Assembly: GCA_027077795.1 (NCBI GenBank) | Contig: JALWTT010000009.1 | Span: 124,001 to 188,000 of the forward strand | Reading direction: 5' to 3' | Origin: Thermotogaceae bacterium | Lineage (GTDB): Bacteria > Thermotogota > Thermotogae > Thermotogales > Thermotogaceae | Length of the DNA stretch: 64,000 nucleotides | Shown: positions 28,458-37,277 of the stretch, in pieces | How positions within the stretch are numbered: position 1 is the stretch's first letter | Layout: each line of letters opens with the position of its first letter | Notes under the pieces: generated by a model | Seen by the model: the letters and a program-made list of their open reading frames with translations, nothing else | What the model was told of the DNA's origin: nothing | Database searches by the model: none | Translations under genes and position numbers: made by a program

Positions 28458-28985
28458 ATGTTCAGGGGGCAGAAATGTGTTTTAAGGCCACTTTCTTTGA
28501 AAGATGCCGAGATTCTCGCGAAGATGGGAAATGATATAGAAGTCAGGGATTACCTGTCAAATGTGTTTCCCTACACGGAGCTTGGCGAGGAAGAGTTCGT
28601 GAAAAGCTTGAGCCTTCAGAAGGTACCAACTGACATAGTTTTTGGGATAGAAGTTGAAGGGAAATTAGTGGGGACAGCTGGAATTCACAGGATAAATTGG
28701 GCCAGTAGAAACTGCTACTTCGGAATAGCCATATACGACAAGAGGTTTTGGAACCGTGGAATTGGAACAGAAGCAACAAGACTAGTTCTGAGGTATGCTT
28801 TTGAATACTTGAACCTTCACAAAGTCCTTCTGGAGGTCTACGAGTACAACGAACGTGCTGTAAAAGTTTACGAAAAAGTTGGGTTCAGAGTTGAAGGACG
28901 TTTGAGAAAAAACCACTACTGGAAAGGCGAGTACCACGATGTGATAGTTATGGGCATACTGCAGGAGGAGTACTTCGGTAGATGA
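28458..28985 (+). CDS. GNAT acetyltransferase, RimJ/RimL type
   Basis: 175 residues from ATG 28458 (GGGGTGA seven bases upstream). Domain order matches RimJ/L-like N-acetyltransferases: L-R-P-L-S-L-K-D-A, I-A-I-Y-D-K-R-F-W-N-R-G-I-G-T-E-A for acetyl-CoA binding, then V-Y-E-Y-N-E-R-A-V-K-V-Y-E-K-V-G-F-R and E-G-R-L-R. Could acetylate protein N-termini, amino sugars or small amines. Its stop overlaps the sigma factor start. Confidence 0.87.
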   Translation: MFRGQKCVLRPLSLKDAEILAKMGNDIEVRDYLSNVFPYTELGEEEFVKSLSLQKVPTDIVFGIEVEGKLVGTAGIHRINWASRNCYFGIAIYDKRFWNRGIGTEATRLVLRYAFEYLNLHKVLLEVYEYNERAVKVYEKVGFRVEGRLRKNHYWKGEYHDVIVMGILQEEYFGR

Positions 28986-29614
28986 AACCCATAAAGTACA
29001 GCCTTCGTGGAAAGAGGACGGAGGTTCTCGTGGAACTGGCTCAAGCTGGGCTCAAGGAGGCGCTCGATCTGGTAATCGAGCGTTATTACCCTATGGTTAT
29101 CAAGATATCCTCCAATTATTTTGCTCCTTGGGCGGAATTCGACGATATAGTTCAGAGCGGCCTGGTCGGACTCATGAAAGCCGTTTATTACTATTCTCCC
29201 GGGAAGAGCAAGTTCTCCACATTTGCCTGGAGGAGCATAGATTCGGAGATAAAATCCTTCTTGACATATTTAAACCGTCGAAAGAATCAGGTTCTTTCCG
29301 ACGCCATAAGCATAGATTCATTCTCTGAAGGTGAAGAAGACGAGGATACGGGATATGCATTTGGTGGGGAGAGTGGAGAGGTGTCTAGGAGTGCCATCAT
29401 CTGGTATATAATGGACTCGGTTATGGAAGAGCTCACAGAACTGGAGAAGGAGATATTCTCGATGTGGTACAACGGATATTCGTACTCCGAGATATCCGAA
29501 AATTTGGATATAAACCAGAAGAAGGTTGACAACACAGTCCAGAAGGTCAAAAGACTCCTTAAAAGGAAATTTGGAGATCTGGCTGAAGCTGTGATGGAGG
29601 AGTTGAGAAGGTGA
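28982..29614 (+). CDS. RNA polymerase sigma factor, sigma-70 family (SigH-like)
   Basis: 210 residues. Region 2 at about 30-95, with F-D-D-I-V-Q-S-G-L-V-G-L-M-K-A, then F-S-T-F-A-W-R, the core-binding and -10 recognising part. Region 4 at about 150-205 is a helix-turn-helix (Y-N-G-Y-S-Y-S-E-I-S-E). Region 3 is absent or minimal, and a spacer of acidic residues (E-G-E-E-D-E-D) joins the two. This resembles SigH-like or stress sigma factors. No anti-sigma gene is recognisable, though the next gene is membrane-anchored. Confidence 0.87.
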   Translation: MKPIKYSLRGKRTEVLVELAQAGLKEALDLVIERYYPMVIKISSNYFAPWAEFDDIVQSGLVGLMKAVYYYSPGKSKFSTFAWRSIDSEIKSFLTYLNRRKNQVLSDAISIDSFSEGEEDEDTGYAFGGESGEVSRSAIIWYIMDSVMEELTELEKEIFSMWYNGYSYSEISENLDINQKKVDNTVQKVKRLLKRKFGDLAEAVMEELRR

Positions 29615-30246
29615 AAAAAACCGAGAGCTCTAGAAATCTTTTGCTTGCTGGAGCTTTTACGGCTGTTGTTTTAGCCGCGGTGATATCGCTCTTTGCGTTT
29701 AAAGAGCTGGTTGACGTTAGGCGGGAGCTTTTGTCTCTACGTAGTGCTATTTCGAAGGTGAAGTCCGAGCTGTCAACGAGGATAAGCAGAGTGGAAGATT
29801 TGATAGGTCCAAACTCACCGATAGACAAGTACATAAGTGACATGAGCTATGTAAAGGGGGTTCTCTCAGATCTCGATAACATCAAAAGAATTCTATCTGA
29901 GATGCCGGATGACCCAACATCTGGGTATTTCAGGGTGCTCGTTATTGGAAGTGAAAAGGTGTGGTTTGAGGTGGGAAAGGGAAACAAGAAATATTTTGCC
30001 GAAGAGCTCTTCCCTGGATTGTCCCCCGAGAGGTTTTACTATTTCAAGTCTCCAAACGTGGATCTAGATTACATCGTTTCCGTGCCGAGCGACAGTTACA
30101 TATCCATTGGAAAGCCCGGAAGGGTGTTCCTGATATTCTTCGGGGTGGGGGTCCCTGGAAAGAGACCTGTGAAGATCGTAGAGCTTGAGGAAAAATACTA
30201 CCCATCTCTGAGAAGTTCGTTCCATTTGTACATACCTGGAAAATAA
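29611..30246 (+). CDS. Membrane-anchored protein of unknown function
   Basis: 211 residues, GTG start overlapping the sigma factor stop. One N-terminal membrane helix (about 10-28), then a coiled coil to about residue 60, then a compact domain with no known motif. The bulk should lie outside the membrane. Translational coupling to a sigma factor is the usual place for a regulator of that sigma factor, but it shows no zinc anti-sigma or other known fold. Function unknown. Confidence 0.65.
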   Translation: MKKTESSRNLLLAGAFTAVVLAAVISLFAFKELVDVRRELLSLRSAISKVKSELSTRISRVEDLIGPNSPIDKYISDMSYVKGVLSDLDNIKRILSEMPDDPTSGYFRVLVIGSEKVWFEVGKGNKKYFAEELFPGLSPERFYYFKSPNVDLDYIVSVPSDSYISIGKPGRVFLIFFGVGVPGKRPVKIVELEEKYYPSLRSSFHLYIPGK

Positions 30247-30268
30247 AAAAAGCCCCTTCTCGGGGCTT
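30244..30268 (-). terminator. Hairpin with T-run on the minus strand
   Basis: AAGCCCC and GGGGCTT form a seven-base stem around TTCTC. Read on the minus strand it is followed by seven T residues, a good intrinsic terminator, yet no minus-strand gene precedes it. On the plus strand the nearest T-run (30283-30288) is 14 bases away, so it may serve the plus operon only weakly. Confidence 0.5.
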
Positions 30269-30426
30269 AAAGCTGGGGGTGGTTTTTTAACTTTATCGGG
30301 TCACTTGGGGGGTGGGGGTGATCTTTATATCTCTATATCCATCAGCTCACCGGCGAGAATTGTATTTATAAAAATGTTAACATTCAAGTGCTAAAATGTT
30401 ACAAAAAACTTACGAGGTGGTGGAGG

Positions 30427-31647
30427 ATGGTATTGAAAAACGCCTTTCTGTTGAAAGACGCAGATTCTGGCATACAGAAGTTGGATTTGAAGATTGAAAA
30501 CGGGAAAATCTCTGAGATTGGAAAGATCGAGGAAGATGGAATAGATCTCTCTGGGAAACTTGTCATGCCGGCCTTTTACAACACGCATACACACGCCGCG
30601 ATGAGCATGATGAGGGGGATTTCCGATGACGACACGTTTGACGTGTGGCTCTTCAAAAAGGTCCTCCCTTTGGAGGAGAAACTGGACGAGGAAATGGTCT
30701 ATTACGGAACGATGTTGTCCATGATGGAGATGGCTTCTAAAGGAATAGCCGGATTTATAGACATGTACTTTTTTCTAGACGAAGTCGCAAAAGCCGCTGA
30801 GGAATTCGGGATGAGAGCTCTGATAACAAGGGGGCTCGTGGACGAGAATGGCGACGATAACGGGAGACTCCAGAAAAACCTCGATTTCGCAAAGAGATGG
30901 AATGGAAAGGGTTTGATAAAAGCCGGTTTTGGACCACATGCTCCGTACAGCTGTTCCATGGGTTATCTTAGAAAAATAGCGGACATCGCAAAAGTTGAGA
31001 ATCTCCCCGTTCACCTCCATCTTTACGAGGCCGAATGGGAGAGGGATGAATATGACTTTAGGGAAATTCTGGATGTATTCAAATATGTAAAGCTCATAGC
31101 CGCGCATGCGGTTCAATTCAAGGAGGATGAGATAAGAGAGCTCGCGAGGGAGAATATATTCGTTTCTCACAACCCATCGAGCAACTTAAAGCTTGGGAAT
31201 GGTGTGGCAAGGGTAGCTGAGATGATTGAAAAAGGGGTGAACGTGGCACTTGGGACAGACGGTGCCGCAAGTAACAACTCGCTGGATATTTGGCATGAGA
31301 TGAGGCTCGCAGCGCTTCTGCAAAAGATGAGAAATCCGGCTAATCTCAAAGTTTCGCAGGCTATAAAGATGGCCACTGAGATGGGGGCAAAGGCCATGGG
31401 GATAAACGCGGGAAAGATCGAGGCTGGAATGGAGGCTGATCTGATAGTGGTGAACATAGACAAGCCACACTACCTTCCAATTGAAGATCTGAAATCTCAC
31501 ATAGTTCACGCCGGATCTTCTGGAGATGTCTTTGCAACGATGGTAGCTGGAAAATGGATTTACCACGATGGGAAGTTCCCAACGATAGACGAAAGAGAGG
31601 TTTTAAAAGGTTTCAAGAGAGCGCATACTCGTTTGATGGGGAGCTAG
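30427..31647 (+). CDS. mtaD: 5-methylthioadenosine/S-adenosylhomocysteine deaminase
   Basis: 406 residues, the size of Thermotoga TM0936. Amidohydrolase metal site: N-T-H-T-H-A-A-M near residue 56, H-L-H-L-Y-E near 200, A-A-H-A-V near 228, G-T-D-G-A-A-S-N-N near 278. R-G-L-V-D and G-F-G-P-H-A-P-Y are shared with TM0936-type enzymes. Deaminates MTA and SAH to their inosine analogues in SAM recycling. ATG 30427 chosen on GAGGTGG; the frame from 30388 is too long. First gene of a six-gene operon. Confidence 0.93.
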   Translation: MVLKNAFLLKDADSGIQKLDLKIENGKISEIGKIEEDGIDLSGKLVMPAFYNTHTHAAMSMMRGISDDDTFDVWLFKKVLPLEEKLDEEMVYYGTMLSMMEMASKGIAGFIDMYFFLDEVAKAAEEFGMRALITRGLVDENGDDNGRLQKNLDFAKRWNGKGLIKAGFGPHAPYSCSMGYLRKIADIAKVENLPVHLHLYEAEWERDEYDFREILDVFKYVKLIAAHAVQFKEDEIRELARENIFVSHNPSSNLKLGNGVARVAEMIEKGVNVALGTDGAASNNSLDIWHEMRLAALLQKMRNPANLKVSQAIKMATEMGAKAMGINAGKIEAGMEADLIVVNIDKPHYLPIEDLKSHIVHAGSSGDVFATMVAGKWIYHDGKFPTIDEREVLKGFKRAHTRLMGS

Positions 31648-31657
31648 GAGGGGTTCA

Positions 31658-33649
31658 ATGAAAGTTCAGCTTATGATAATCGGATCGCTTCTGATATTTC
31701 TTCTGTTTATGTCCTATGAACTGAAGCTTCCATGGATAGAATTCTTCGAGCTCAAGAGTATGGATGTGATGTACTCCATGCGTGGGGAGATTAGACCAAA
31801 GAAGCTCCACACGGTTGTAGTTGGAATAGACGAGAAATCCTTGGCTTCTTTCGAAGAAGGAGTTTACTCCCCTGTGAGAAAAAAAGTGGTTCAGGACTAT
31901 TGGCCTTGGTCCAGGGAGAAATTCGCTTGGGTTTTGATGAATCTGATAAAAGCGGGGGCTAAAACGGTTCTCATAGATGTGTCTTTCACGACCCCAAGTG
32001 AGGAGGATCCAAAAGGTGATATGATGCTCATGAGTGTTCTGAATCTGGCCATACATAAAAAAGTTGGAGTGGTAATAGGAACATACCTTATAAACAGGAA
32101 GAAAACTTTCATGCTGTACGGCGAGAAGATGAGAAAGCAGCTTGAGAAAAACACTTACTATCTGAAATATGCGTATCTCATGAAGCATTACAGGGAGTTG
32201 GCTCTGCTAAGGCCCATTAAGGTTTATAAACTCAGACCACCCATAGAGAAGTTTTCCATGGTTGCGCCATCTGCCAGTTACGAGGTTGGTGCACCAGATA
32301 TAGACGGAACCATCAGAACACTGCCGCTCTTCATAGAGGAAGTTTGGGCGAACGAAACCGAAAGACTCTCTGGATTCTTGCCACACATGGATGTTCTTGG
32401 AACTGCCTTTGCCCTTGGAGAAGATCCGGCGAGGCCAATCTTAGCGGTTGATTTCAAGGAAAAGGTTGTTGAGGTTGGCAAGGACATATCCCACCGAATC
32501 CCGTTTGACAGCTACGGCCTTTTCCACATCTTGTATTACGGAAAGGGAGAGGACATCTTTCCGACAGCTTCCTTTGTGGATCTGTATAAAGGAAACGTGG
32601 ATTGGAAGAAATTCAAGGACAAGGTTGTTCTGATAGGCTACACGGCAACGGCTAAAGGGCTATACGACCTCAGAAAAACTCCCTTTTCCACCAACGAACC
32701 AGGCATATACATACATGCAACGGCAGTTGAGAACATGATAGACGGTGATACAATTGTTAGGTTTCCCCTCATCTTTAAGCTTCTCCTCACCACGATCGCT
32801 CTGATATTCTCTGGGGTGTTTTTCAAGAGCAGGAACATATCTGCAAACGCTTTTTCACTTCTAACAGTTCCAATTCTTCTGACGATTGGATATGCGGCAT
32901 TTCTGAGGGGATATTACCTCGACATCTTTTACCCGATGTTTTCCTCGGTCATTCTCTCAGCTTACGGGCTTGGAATAAACATACGAAGGAGCGTTCAGGA
33001 GAGAAAGAAATTCAGAGAATACCTTTACAGGTATCTGGACGAGAGCGTAGCGGATCAGATAGTGAAAAGTGGTAGAAGGGAGCTGGAAAACGAGAAGAGA
33101 AATGTCGTGGTTCTTTTCTCAGACATAAGGGGTTTTACATCCCTCTCCGAGAAGATGCGTCCGGAGGAGATAGTGAGCATGCTGAACGCGTATTTCGATA
33201 GAATGAGTATGGTCATAAAGGAAAACCGGGGGATGATAGACAAGTTCATAGGTGACGCGATAATGGCGATATTCGGTGTTCCATTTGAAGGGGAAGACGA
33301 TGTTCACAGGGCTCTGAGAGCAGCTCTGGAGATGAGGAGAGAACTTGATAGATTCAACGAGGAGACAGGGTATTCCATAGATAACGGGATAGGACTCCAC
33401 TACGGAGAAGTGGTCGTTGGAAACATAGGAGCAAGTTTCAGATGGGATTACACATGTATAGGGGATACGGTGAACACCGCCTCCAGGGTTGAGTCTTTAA
33501 CAAGGAAGGTGAACGCCGGAATACTGGTAACGGAAGAGGTCTACAGAAGGGGAAGAGATGCTTTCAAGTTTGAATATGTCGGGGATTTTCATGTCAAAGG
33601 AAAGGAAGAGAAGATATCCGTTTACAGGCTGGTGGGTGAAAATGGTTAA
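31658..33649 (+). CDS. CHASE2-domain class III adenylate cyclase
   Basis: 663 residues. N-terminal membrane helix (5-18), extracytoplasmic CHASE2 sensor (about 30-345; V-V-G-I-D-E-K-S and W-P-W-S-R are typical), three membrane helices (about 365-440), then a class III cyclase domain (about 485-655). Catalytic residues are present: metal Asp in F-S-D-I-R-G-F and G-D-A-I-M-A, substrate Lys in I-D-K-F-I-G-D, C-I-G-D-T-V-N and Asn/Arg in N-T-A-S-R-V. It should make cAMP in response to an envelope signal. It overlaps the next gene, a degenerate HD-GYP protein, by eight bases. Confidence 0.93.
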   Translation: MKVQLMIIGSLLIFLLFMSYELKLPWIEFFELKSMDVMYSMRGEIRPKKLHTVVVGIDEKSLASFEEGVYSPVRKKVVQDYWPWSREKFAWVLMNLIKAGAKTVLIDVSFTTPSEEDPKGDMMLMSVLNLAIHKKVGVVIGTYLINRKKTFMLYGEKMRKQLEKNTYYLKYAYLMKHYRELALLRPIKVYKLRPPIEKFSMVAPSASYEVGAPDIDGTIRTLPLFIEEVWANETERLSGFLPHMDVLGTAFALGEDPARPILAVDFKEKVVEVGKDISHRIPFDSYGLFHILYYGKGEDIFPTASFVDLYKGNVDWKKFKDKVVLIGYTATAKGLYDLRKTPFSTNEPGIYIHATAVENMIDGDTIVRFPLIFKLLLTTIALIFSGVFFKSRNISANAFSLLTVPILLTIGYAAFLRGYYLDIFYPMFSSVILSAYGLGINIRRSVQERKKFREYLYRYLDESVADQIVKSGRRELENEKRNVVVLFSDIRGFTSLSEKMRPEEIVSMLNAYFDRMSMVIKENRGMIDKFIGDAIMAIFGVPFEGEDDVHRALRAALEMRRELDRFNEETGYSIDNGIGLHYGEVVVGNIGASFRWDYTCIGDTVNTASRVESLTRKVNAGILVTEEVYRRGRDAFKFEYVGDFHVKGKEEKISVYRLVGENG

Positions 33650-34619
33650 AGACGCTCTGTTTTTAAGAACGGGAAAATCGGTCTTGGGGAATTACCCGGA
33701 AGATCCAAAGGTGACACTGAAAAAGTCCGGAACAGAGCTGGCTCTAAGGGGCTTTCCAAAGATGGATGAGTTGGAGAAAGCGGCTGAAGTTTTGAACGTG
33801 GAAAGTCCTGTCAAGCTGTTGTCAAAGCTTCTTGAAGCTGAAAGCCTGGAGGAGATGCTCAAAGTTTTCGAAGAATCGTTGAAAGAATACGGGGTGAGGT
33901 CTGTCACGTATACGGGAGACCTTGAGAGACTTTCAGGGAGAAATGATGAGATTCGGATTCCGCTTGAAAGCGCCGTGAGCGGATATTTGGGCGCTCTGAT
34001 AATCAGAGGTGATATAAGCCCGAAATTCCTGATCCAATTCCTGCTGATCCTAGATGCGTTTGTTTCACTCTCAGAGGGATTCATACTCGAGAGGAGAAGC
34101 AGAGAACTTCTTGAAAGCTCGCTGGATGTTCTAGCAACGGCCCTTGAGAAGAGGGTTAAAGGTGGGGAGAAAGCCAAGAGAATCAGAAACGAGCTGTTTG
34201 AAAGATTTGGAAAGATGCTCTGCAAGTCCCCTGAAACCTTGAAACTCGCTTTGAACGTATACGATGTTGGAAAAATAGGAGTGAGGGATTCCATACTGGC
34301 AAAATCGAATTTTGAGATGACACCGGAGGAGTTGGCTGAATACAAAAAGCACACGATTTATGGATACGAGATACTCAAAAACATCGATGAGATACCGCAG
34401 GATATCTTGGACGCCGTTTTGTATCACCACGAAAGAATGGATGGAAGCGGCTACCCTTTCAAGTTGAAAGGAAGCGAAATCCCGAGGATAGCAATGGTCG
34501 TTGGATTATTCGATGAATATTCATCGCGACTTGCGTCTGGGAAGAGCAAAGCTGATGTGCTCAAGGATCTGAAAGGAAGATTTCCCAGTGACATACTGAA
34601 GGTTATAGAGGGAGGATAG
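33642..34619 (+). CDS. Degenerate HD-GYP domain protein
   Basis: 325 residues, ATG overlapping the cyclase stop; a longer frame from 33558 is a shadow within the cyclase gene. The N-terminal 180 residues are a helical region with a GAF-like look (residues 90-150). The C-terminal part keeps G-K-I-G-V-R-D, K-K-H-T-I-Y-G-Y-E-I-L and the full H-H-E-R-M-D-G-S-G-Y-P, but the signature His-Asp has become Tyr-Asp (V-Y-D-V-G-K) and the earlier H-x3-R-V helix is gone. Cyclic di-GMP hydrolysis is therefore doubtful; binding or a scaffold role is more likely. Confidence 0.85.
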   Translation: MVKDALFLRTGKSVLGNYPEDPKVTLKKSGTELALRGFPKMDELEKAAEVLNVESPVKLLSKLLEAESLEEMLKVFEESLKEYGVRSVTYTGDLERLSGRNDEIRIPLESAVSGYLGALIIRGDISPKFLIQFLLILDAFVSLSEGFILERRSRELLESSLDVLATALEKRVKGGEKAKRIRNELFERFGKMLCKSPETLKLALNVYDVGKIGVRDSILAKSNFEMTPEELAEYKKHTIYGYEILKNIDEIPQDILDAVLYHHERMDGSGYPFKLKGSEIPRIAMVVGLFDEYSSRLASGKSKADVLKDLKGRFPSDILKVIEGG

Positions 34620-34623
34620 TTTC

Positions 34624-35238
34624 ATGGATGCGTTTGTACATCTGTACCTTGGTCATCTCTTTGGAGACTACGTCTTACAAAACGGTTGGATCGCCACGAA
34701 AAAATCCAAAAGCAAGATTGTTCTGCTGATCCATGTGCTCCTTGTTGTACTCAGCCATGTGGTTTTCGCTTTTGGAGTGAATTTCAGGCTTTATCAATTT
34801 CTCGCTGTATTGGGAATAGGGGCTCTTCATTACATAACCGACATGATCAAGATAGAGGCTGGCCCAAGAGGATGGATCGGATATATAATCGATCAGACGA
34901 TACATGTACTCATAATAATCATATTTCTTGGAGCTTTTAAGGATATCTCTTTTTGGCTTCCAACATGGGTTTCGATTCGATTTGCTTTTTCCATATTCAA
35001 CGCATATTTGATCGGAATCCTGTTTCACATAGTCTTTAACGATGAGGGATACAAAAGGGATATCATCGGCTACATATTCAGAGCAGTGCTTCCCTGGATA
35101 GGGAGCGTTTGGGCGGAGCTTGCAGTCTTTGCGGTGGGACTTTGGGCGTGCGGAAGCGCCTACGGGTGGAAGAGGGACATGATTTATTCGATGGTAACAA
35201 GCGCAGCTCTAACTACAATTTGGGGGGTGTTTCTATGA
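34624..35238 (+). CDS. DUF3307-family membrane protein
   Basis: 204 residues with about six membrane helices. The N-terminal L-Y-L-G-H-L-F-G-D-Y-V-L-Q motif and H-Y-I-T-D-M near residue 72 are the conserved polar positions of DUF3307, whose function is unknown. His and Asp inside helices could bind a metal. The stop overlaps the start of the FecR-domain protein (ATGA), so it belongs to the cyclase operon. Confidence 0.8.
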   Translation: MDAFVHLYLGHLFGDYVLQNGWIATKKSKSKIVLLIHVLLVVLSHVVFAFGVNFRLYQFLAVLGIGALHYITDMIKIEAGPRGWIGYIIDQTIHVLIIIIFLGAFKDISFWLPTWVSIRFAFSIFNAYLIGILFHIVFNDEGYKRDIIGYIFRAVLPWIGSVWAELAVFAVGLWACGSAYGWKRDMIYSMVTSAALTTIWGVFL

Positions 35239-37277
35239 GATATCTTGTTCTTGTGATTTTGATGTTGGTTGCCCTGTCTTTCGCTGGAATAACGGCTGTT
35301 CCGACGGCAGTATCCATAGACGAAGGAGGAGTAGTTCCCATAAAGCTGTCGCTGACCGGTAAAGATGGCAATCCGACTTCTGGAACTGTGTCTGCTGAAT
35401 TTGACGCTGGAGGATTCGAGGAACTCGATTTGATCTTTGGAATGAAAATAAACAAAGAAGCGACGGTGCATTACATAGCTCCGATGATAGATGGTCAGTA
35501 TACGATAAATTTTCTTTATAACGATGAGGCTGCCACAACGATCGTCACGGTTCAAAAACAGGAGATAACGGGACAAGAAGCAACAGCACAAGTTGTCCAA
35601 TTTAAAGGAAGTGTCGCTTACAAGGCCCCGGATTCAGAAGTTTGGGAGCCCGTTGCTAATGGTCTGGTTTTGAAAGAGGGATACTCACTTTTGACAGTTG
35701 GGAAATCCTACGCGGTGATAGAGTTTCCAAACAAATCTCAGACTAAGATCTTGGAGGATACGCAGTTGAAGATAGAGAAGCTCAGAAAAGTTTCCAAAGG
35801 CTATGCGATTGTTCTGAAGCAGTACAAGGGAAAGACGTATAATACCGTCGCGAAACTCCTATCCAGCGGTGAGAAGTTCCTGATAAAGACGGATTCCGTT
35901 ACAGCTGGTGTCAGGGGAACGAGATTCGCGGTGATCGAGGAGAAAAACGGCTTCAGGATAGAGACATTTGAAGGAGTGGTATTTGCCTACTTCAGAAGTG
36001 GAAAAGTTGTGCCAGTTCCAGCTGGAAAGGAAGTCTCACCTGAAGGAAAGCTCGGGCCTCTCACACACGAAGAAGAGGAATTCTATCCTGAAAAGCGCGA
36101 GGAAAAAATCCCAGGAACTACGGGTGGATCCGCTACGGCTCCTGAAAAGAAGGGAGTGCCAGAATCCGGTGTTACCAAAGCGAACTTGAATTCAATGTAC
36201 ATAGGTACGATGAACAAGGAAGGAGAAGATTACCTGGTCTACTCCTTTGGCTTGAACCTGGATTTTGGGCCCGTTGGGTTTGAGGTCGGGATAACCGCAT
36301 ATTCCACTGAGATAGGTGGAAATCTGTACTACGGCCTTCCATCCTCAGAGCCTAGCACCAATCTTATAGATGCGATAACGCTTAACGCCTTCAGGCTCAA
36401 GCTAGATGGATTCAGTTTGAGATACGGCAAAGGAGGATCGTACACGCTTGGGATGGGATACACAATGAGAAGGTACACCATTCCGTATGGGAACACTTTG
36501 GATGTTTCATATTCAACCGGGAAGTTCTGGATCAGCGCGCACTTTCCGTACGAGATAAGAAAAATCAGCGATTTTGACATCGAGCAGTCAGATCCCCTGT
36601 ATTTTGGGGAGATCGGTGTGAACATCGGAGGGATAGATCTCTCGCTGGCGGGAGTTTACGACAGCTCAGCATCAACATCTTCTCTGGCTTCCGTGGAACC
36701 TGTCAGGTACGCTGCTATACTCTCAGCGAAGAGAGAGCTATTCGGTGACTTTGCGCTGGGTGCAGAACTTTCAGGTCTTGTGGGAGCGTCAGGAACAATT
36801 GCCTGGGGAGGTTTCGCAGGGCTATACGGTAGCATCTGGATACTGGATGTAGTCGCAGGTCCCTATGCGAACGGTGCGGGGTTCGCCCCACTGATATTCA
36901 CCCAGGGCTATTCATCCGATAGATTTGGAATATCGGTGGGAAAGGGTTTGGAAATGGGATACATGGCTGGGATGGAGTTCAAGCAAACATGGGGTGAAGG
37001 GAGGATTTATCTAAACGGGAGCTTTGGGTCCTCAGAACCTACGCTTGATGGGTACCTGAGGGGAATACTGCCGAGGTTTGCAACCTTCCCCGCTGTTGAG
37101 GTGTCTGGGTACATACATGACCCCACTCCGCTTCAAGGCGTGATGGACTCGGATACGAGTGCCTGGTTCTCGATAGCCACTTTGGTGGGAGGAGGCTATC
37201 TCAAAGCCGGCACCAGGTTCATATGGGATGGAAGTGAATGGAAGAGCGAAGTCTTTGTAACGGGAGTGAGTATGTGA
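35235..37277 (+). CDS. Exported FecR-domain protein with probable beta-barrel
   Basis: 680 residues. Signal peptide M-R-Y-L-V-L-V-I-L-M-L-V-A-L-S-F-A. An immunoglobulin-like strand region comes next (20-110), then a FecR domain (about 120-260) with A-V-I-E-F-P-N-K-S and S-V-T-A-G-V-R-G-T-R-F-A-V, followed by a Glu/Lys/Thr/Gly linker. Residues 310-680 are alternating glycine/aromatic strands that look like an outer-membrane beta-barrel. It should sit in the outer envelope (toga). Between the cyclase and a GAF-HD-GYP gene, it could be the envelope partner of CHASE2. Start ATG 35235 is set by the signal peptide. Confidence 0.82.
   Translation: MRYLVLVILMLVALSFAGITAVPTAVSIDEGGVVPIKLSLTGKDGNPTSGTVSAEFDAGGFEELDLIFGMKINKEATVHYIAPMIDGQYTINFLYNDEAATTIVTVQKQEITGQEATAQVVQFKGSVAYKAPDSEVWEPVANGLVLKEGYSLLTVGKSYAVIEFPNKSQTKILEDTQLKIEKLRKVSKGYAIVLKQYKGKTYNTVAKLLSSGEKFLIKTDSVTAGVRGTRFAVIEEKNGFRIETFEGVVFAYFRSGKVVPVPAGKEVSPEGKLGPLTHEEEEFYPEKREEKIPGTTGGSATAPEKKGVPESGVTKANLNSMYIGTMNKEGEDYLVYSFGLNLDFGPVGFEVGITAYSTEIGGNLYYGLPSSEPSTNLIDAITLNAFRLKLDGFSLRYGKGGSYTLGMGYTMRRYTIPYGNTLDVSYSTGKFWISAHFPYEIRKISDFDIEQSDPLYFGEIGVNIGGIDLSLAGVYDSSASTSSLASVEPVRYAAILSAKRELFGDFALGAELSGLVGASGTIAWGGFAGLYGSIWILDVVAGPYANGAGFAPLIFTQGYSSDRFGISVGKGLEMGYMAGMEFKQTWGEGRIYLNGSFGSSEPTLDGYLRGILPRFATFPAVEVSGYIHDPTPLQGVMDSDTSAWFSIATLVGGGYLKAGTRFIWDGSEWKSEVFVTGVSM

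Noticed and set aside
33692-34354. 220-codon minus-strand frame
   Set aside because: Ser-rich antisense shadow of the degenerate HD-GYP gene.
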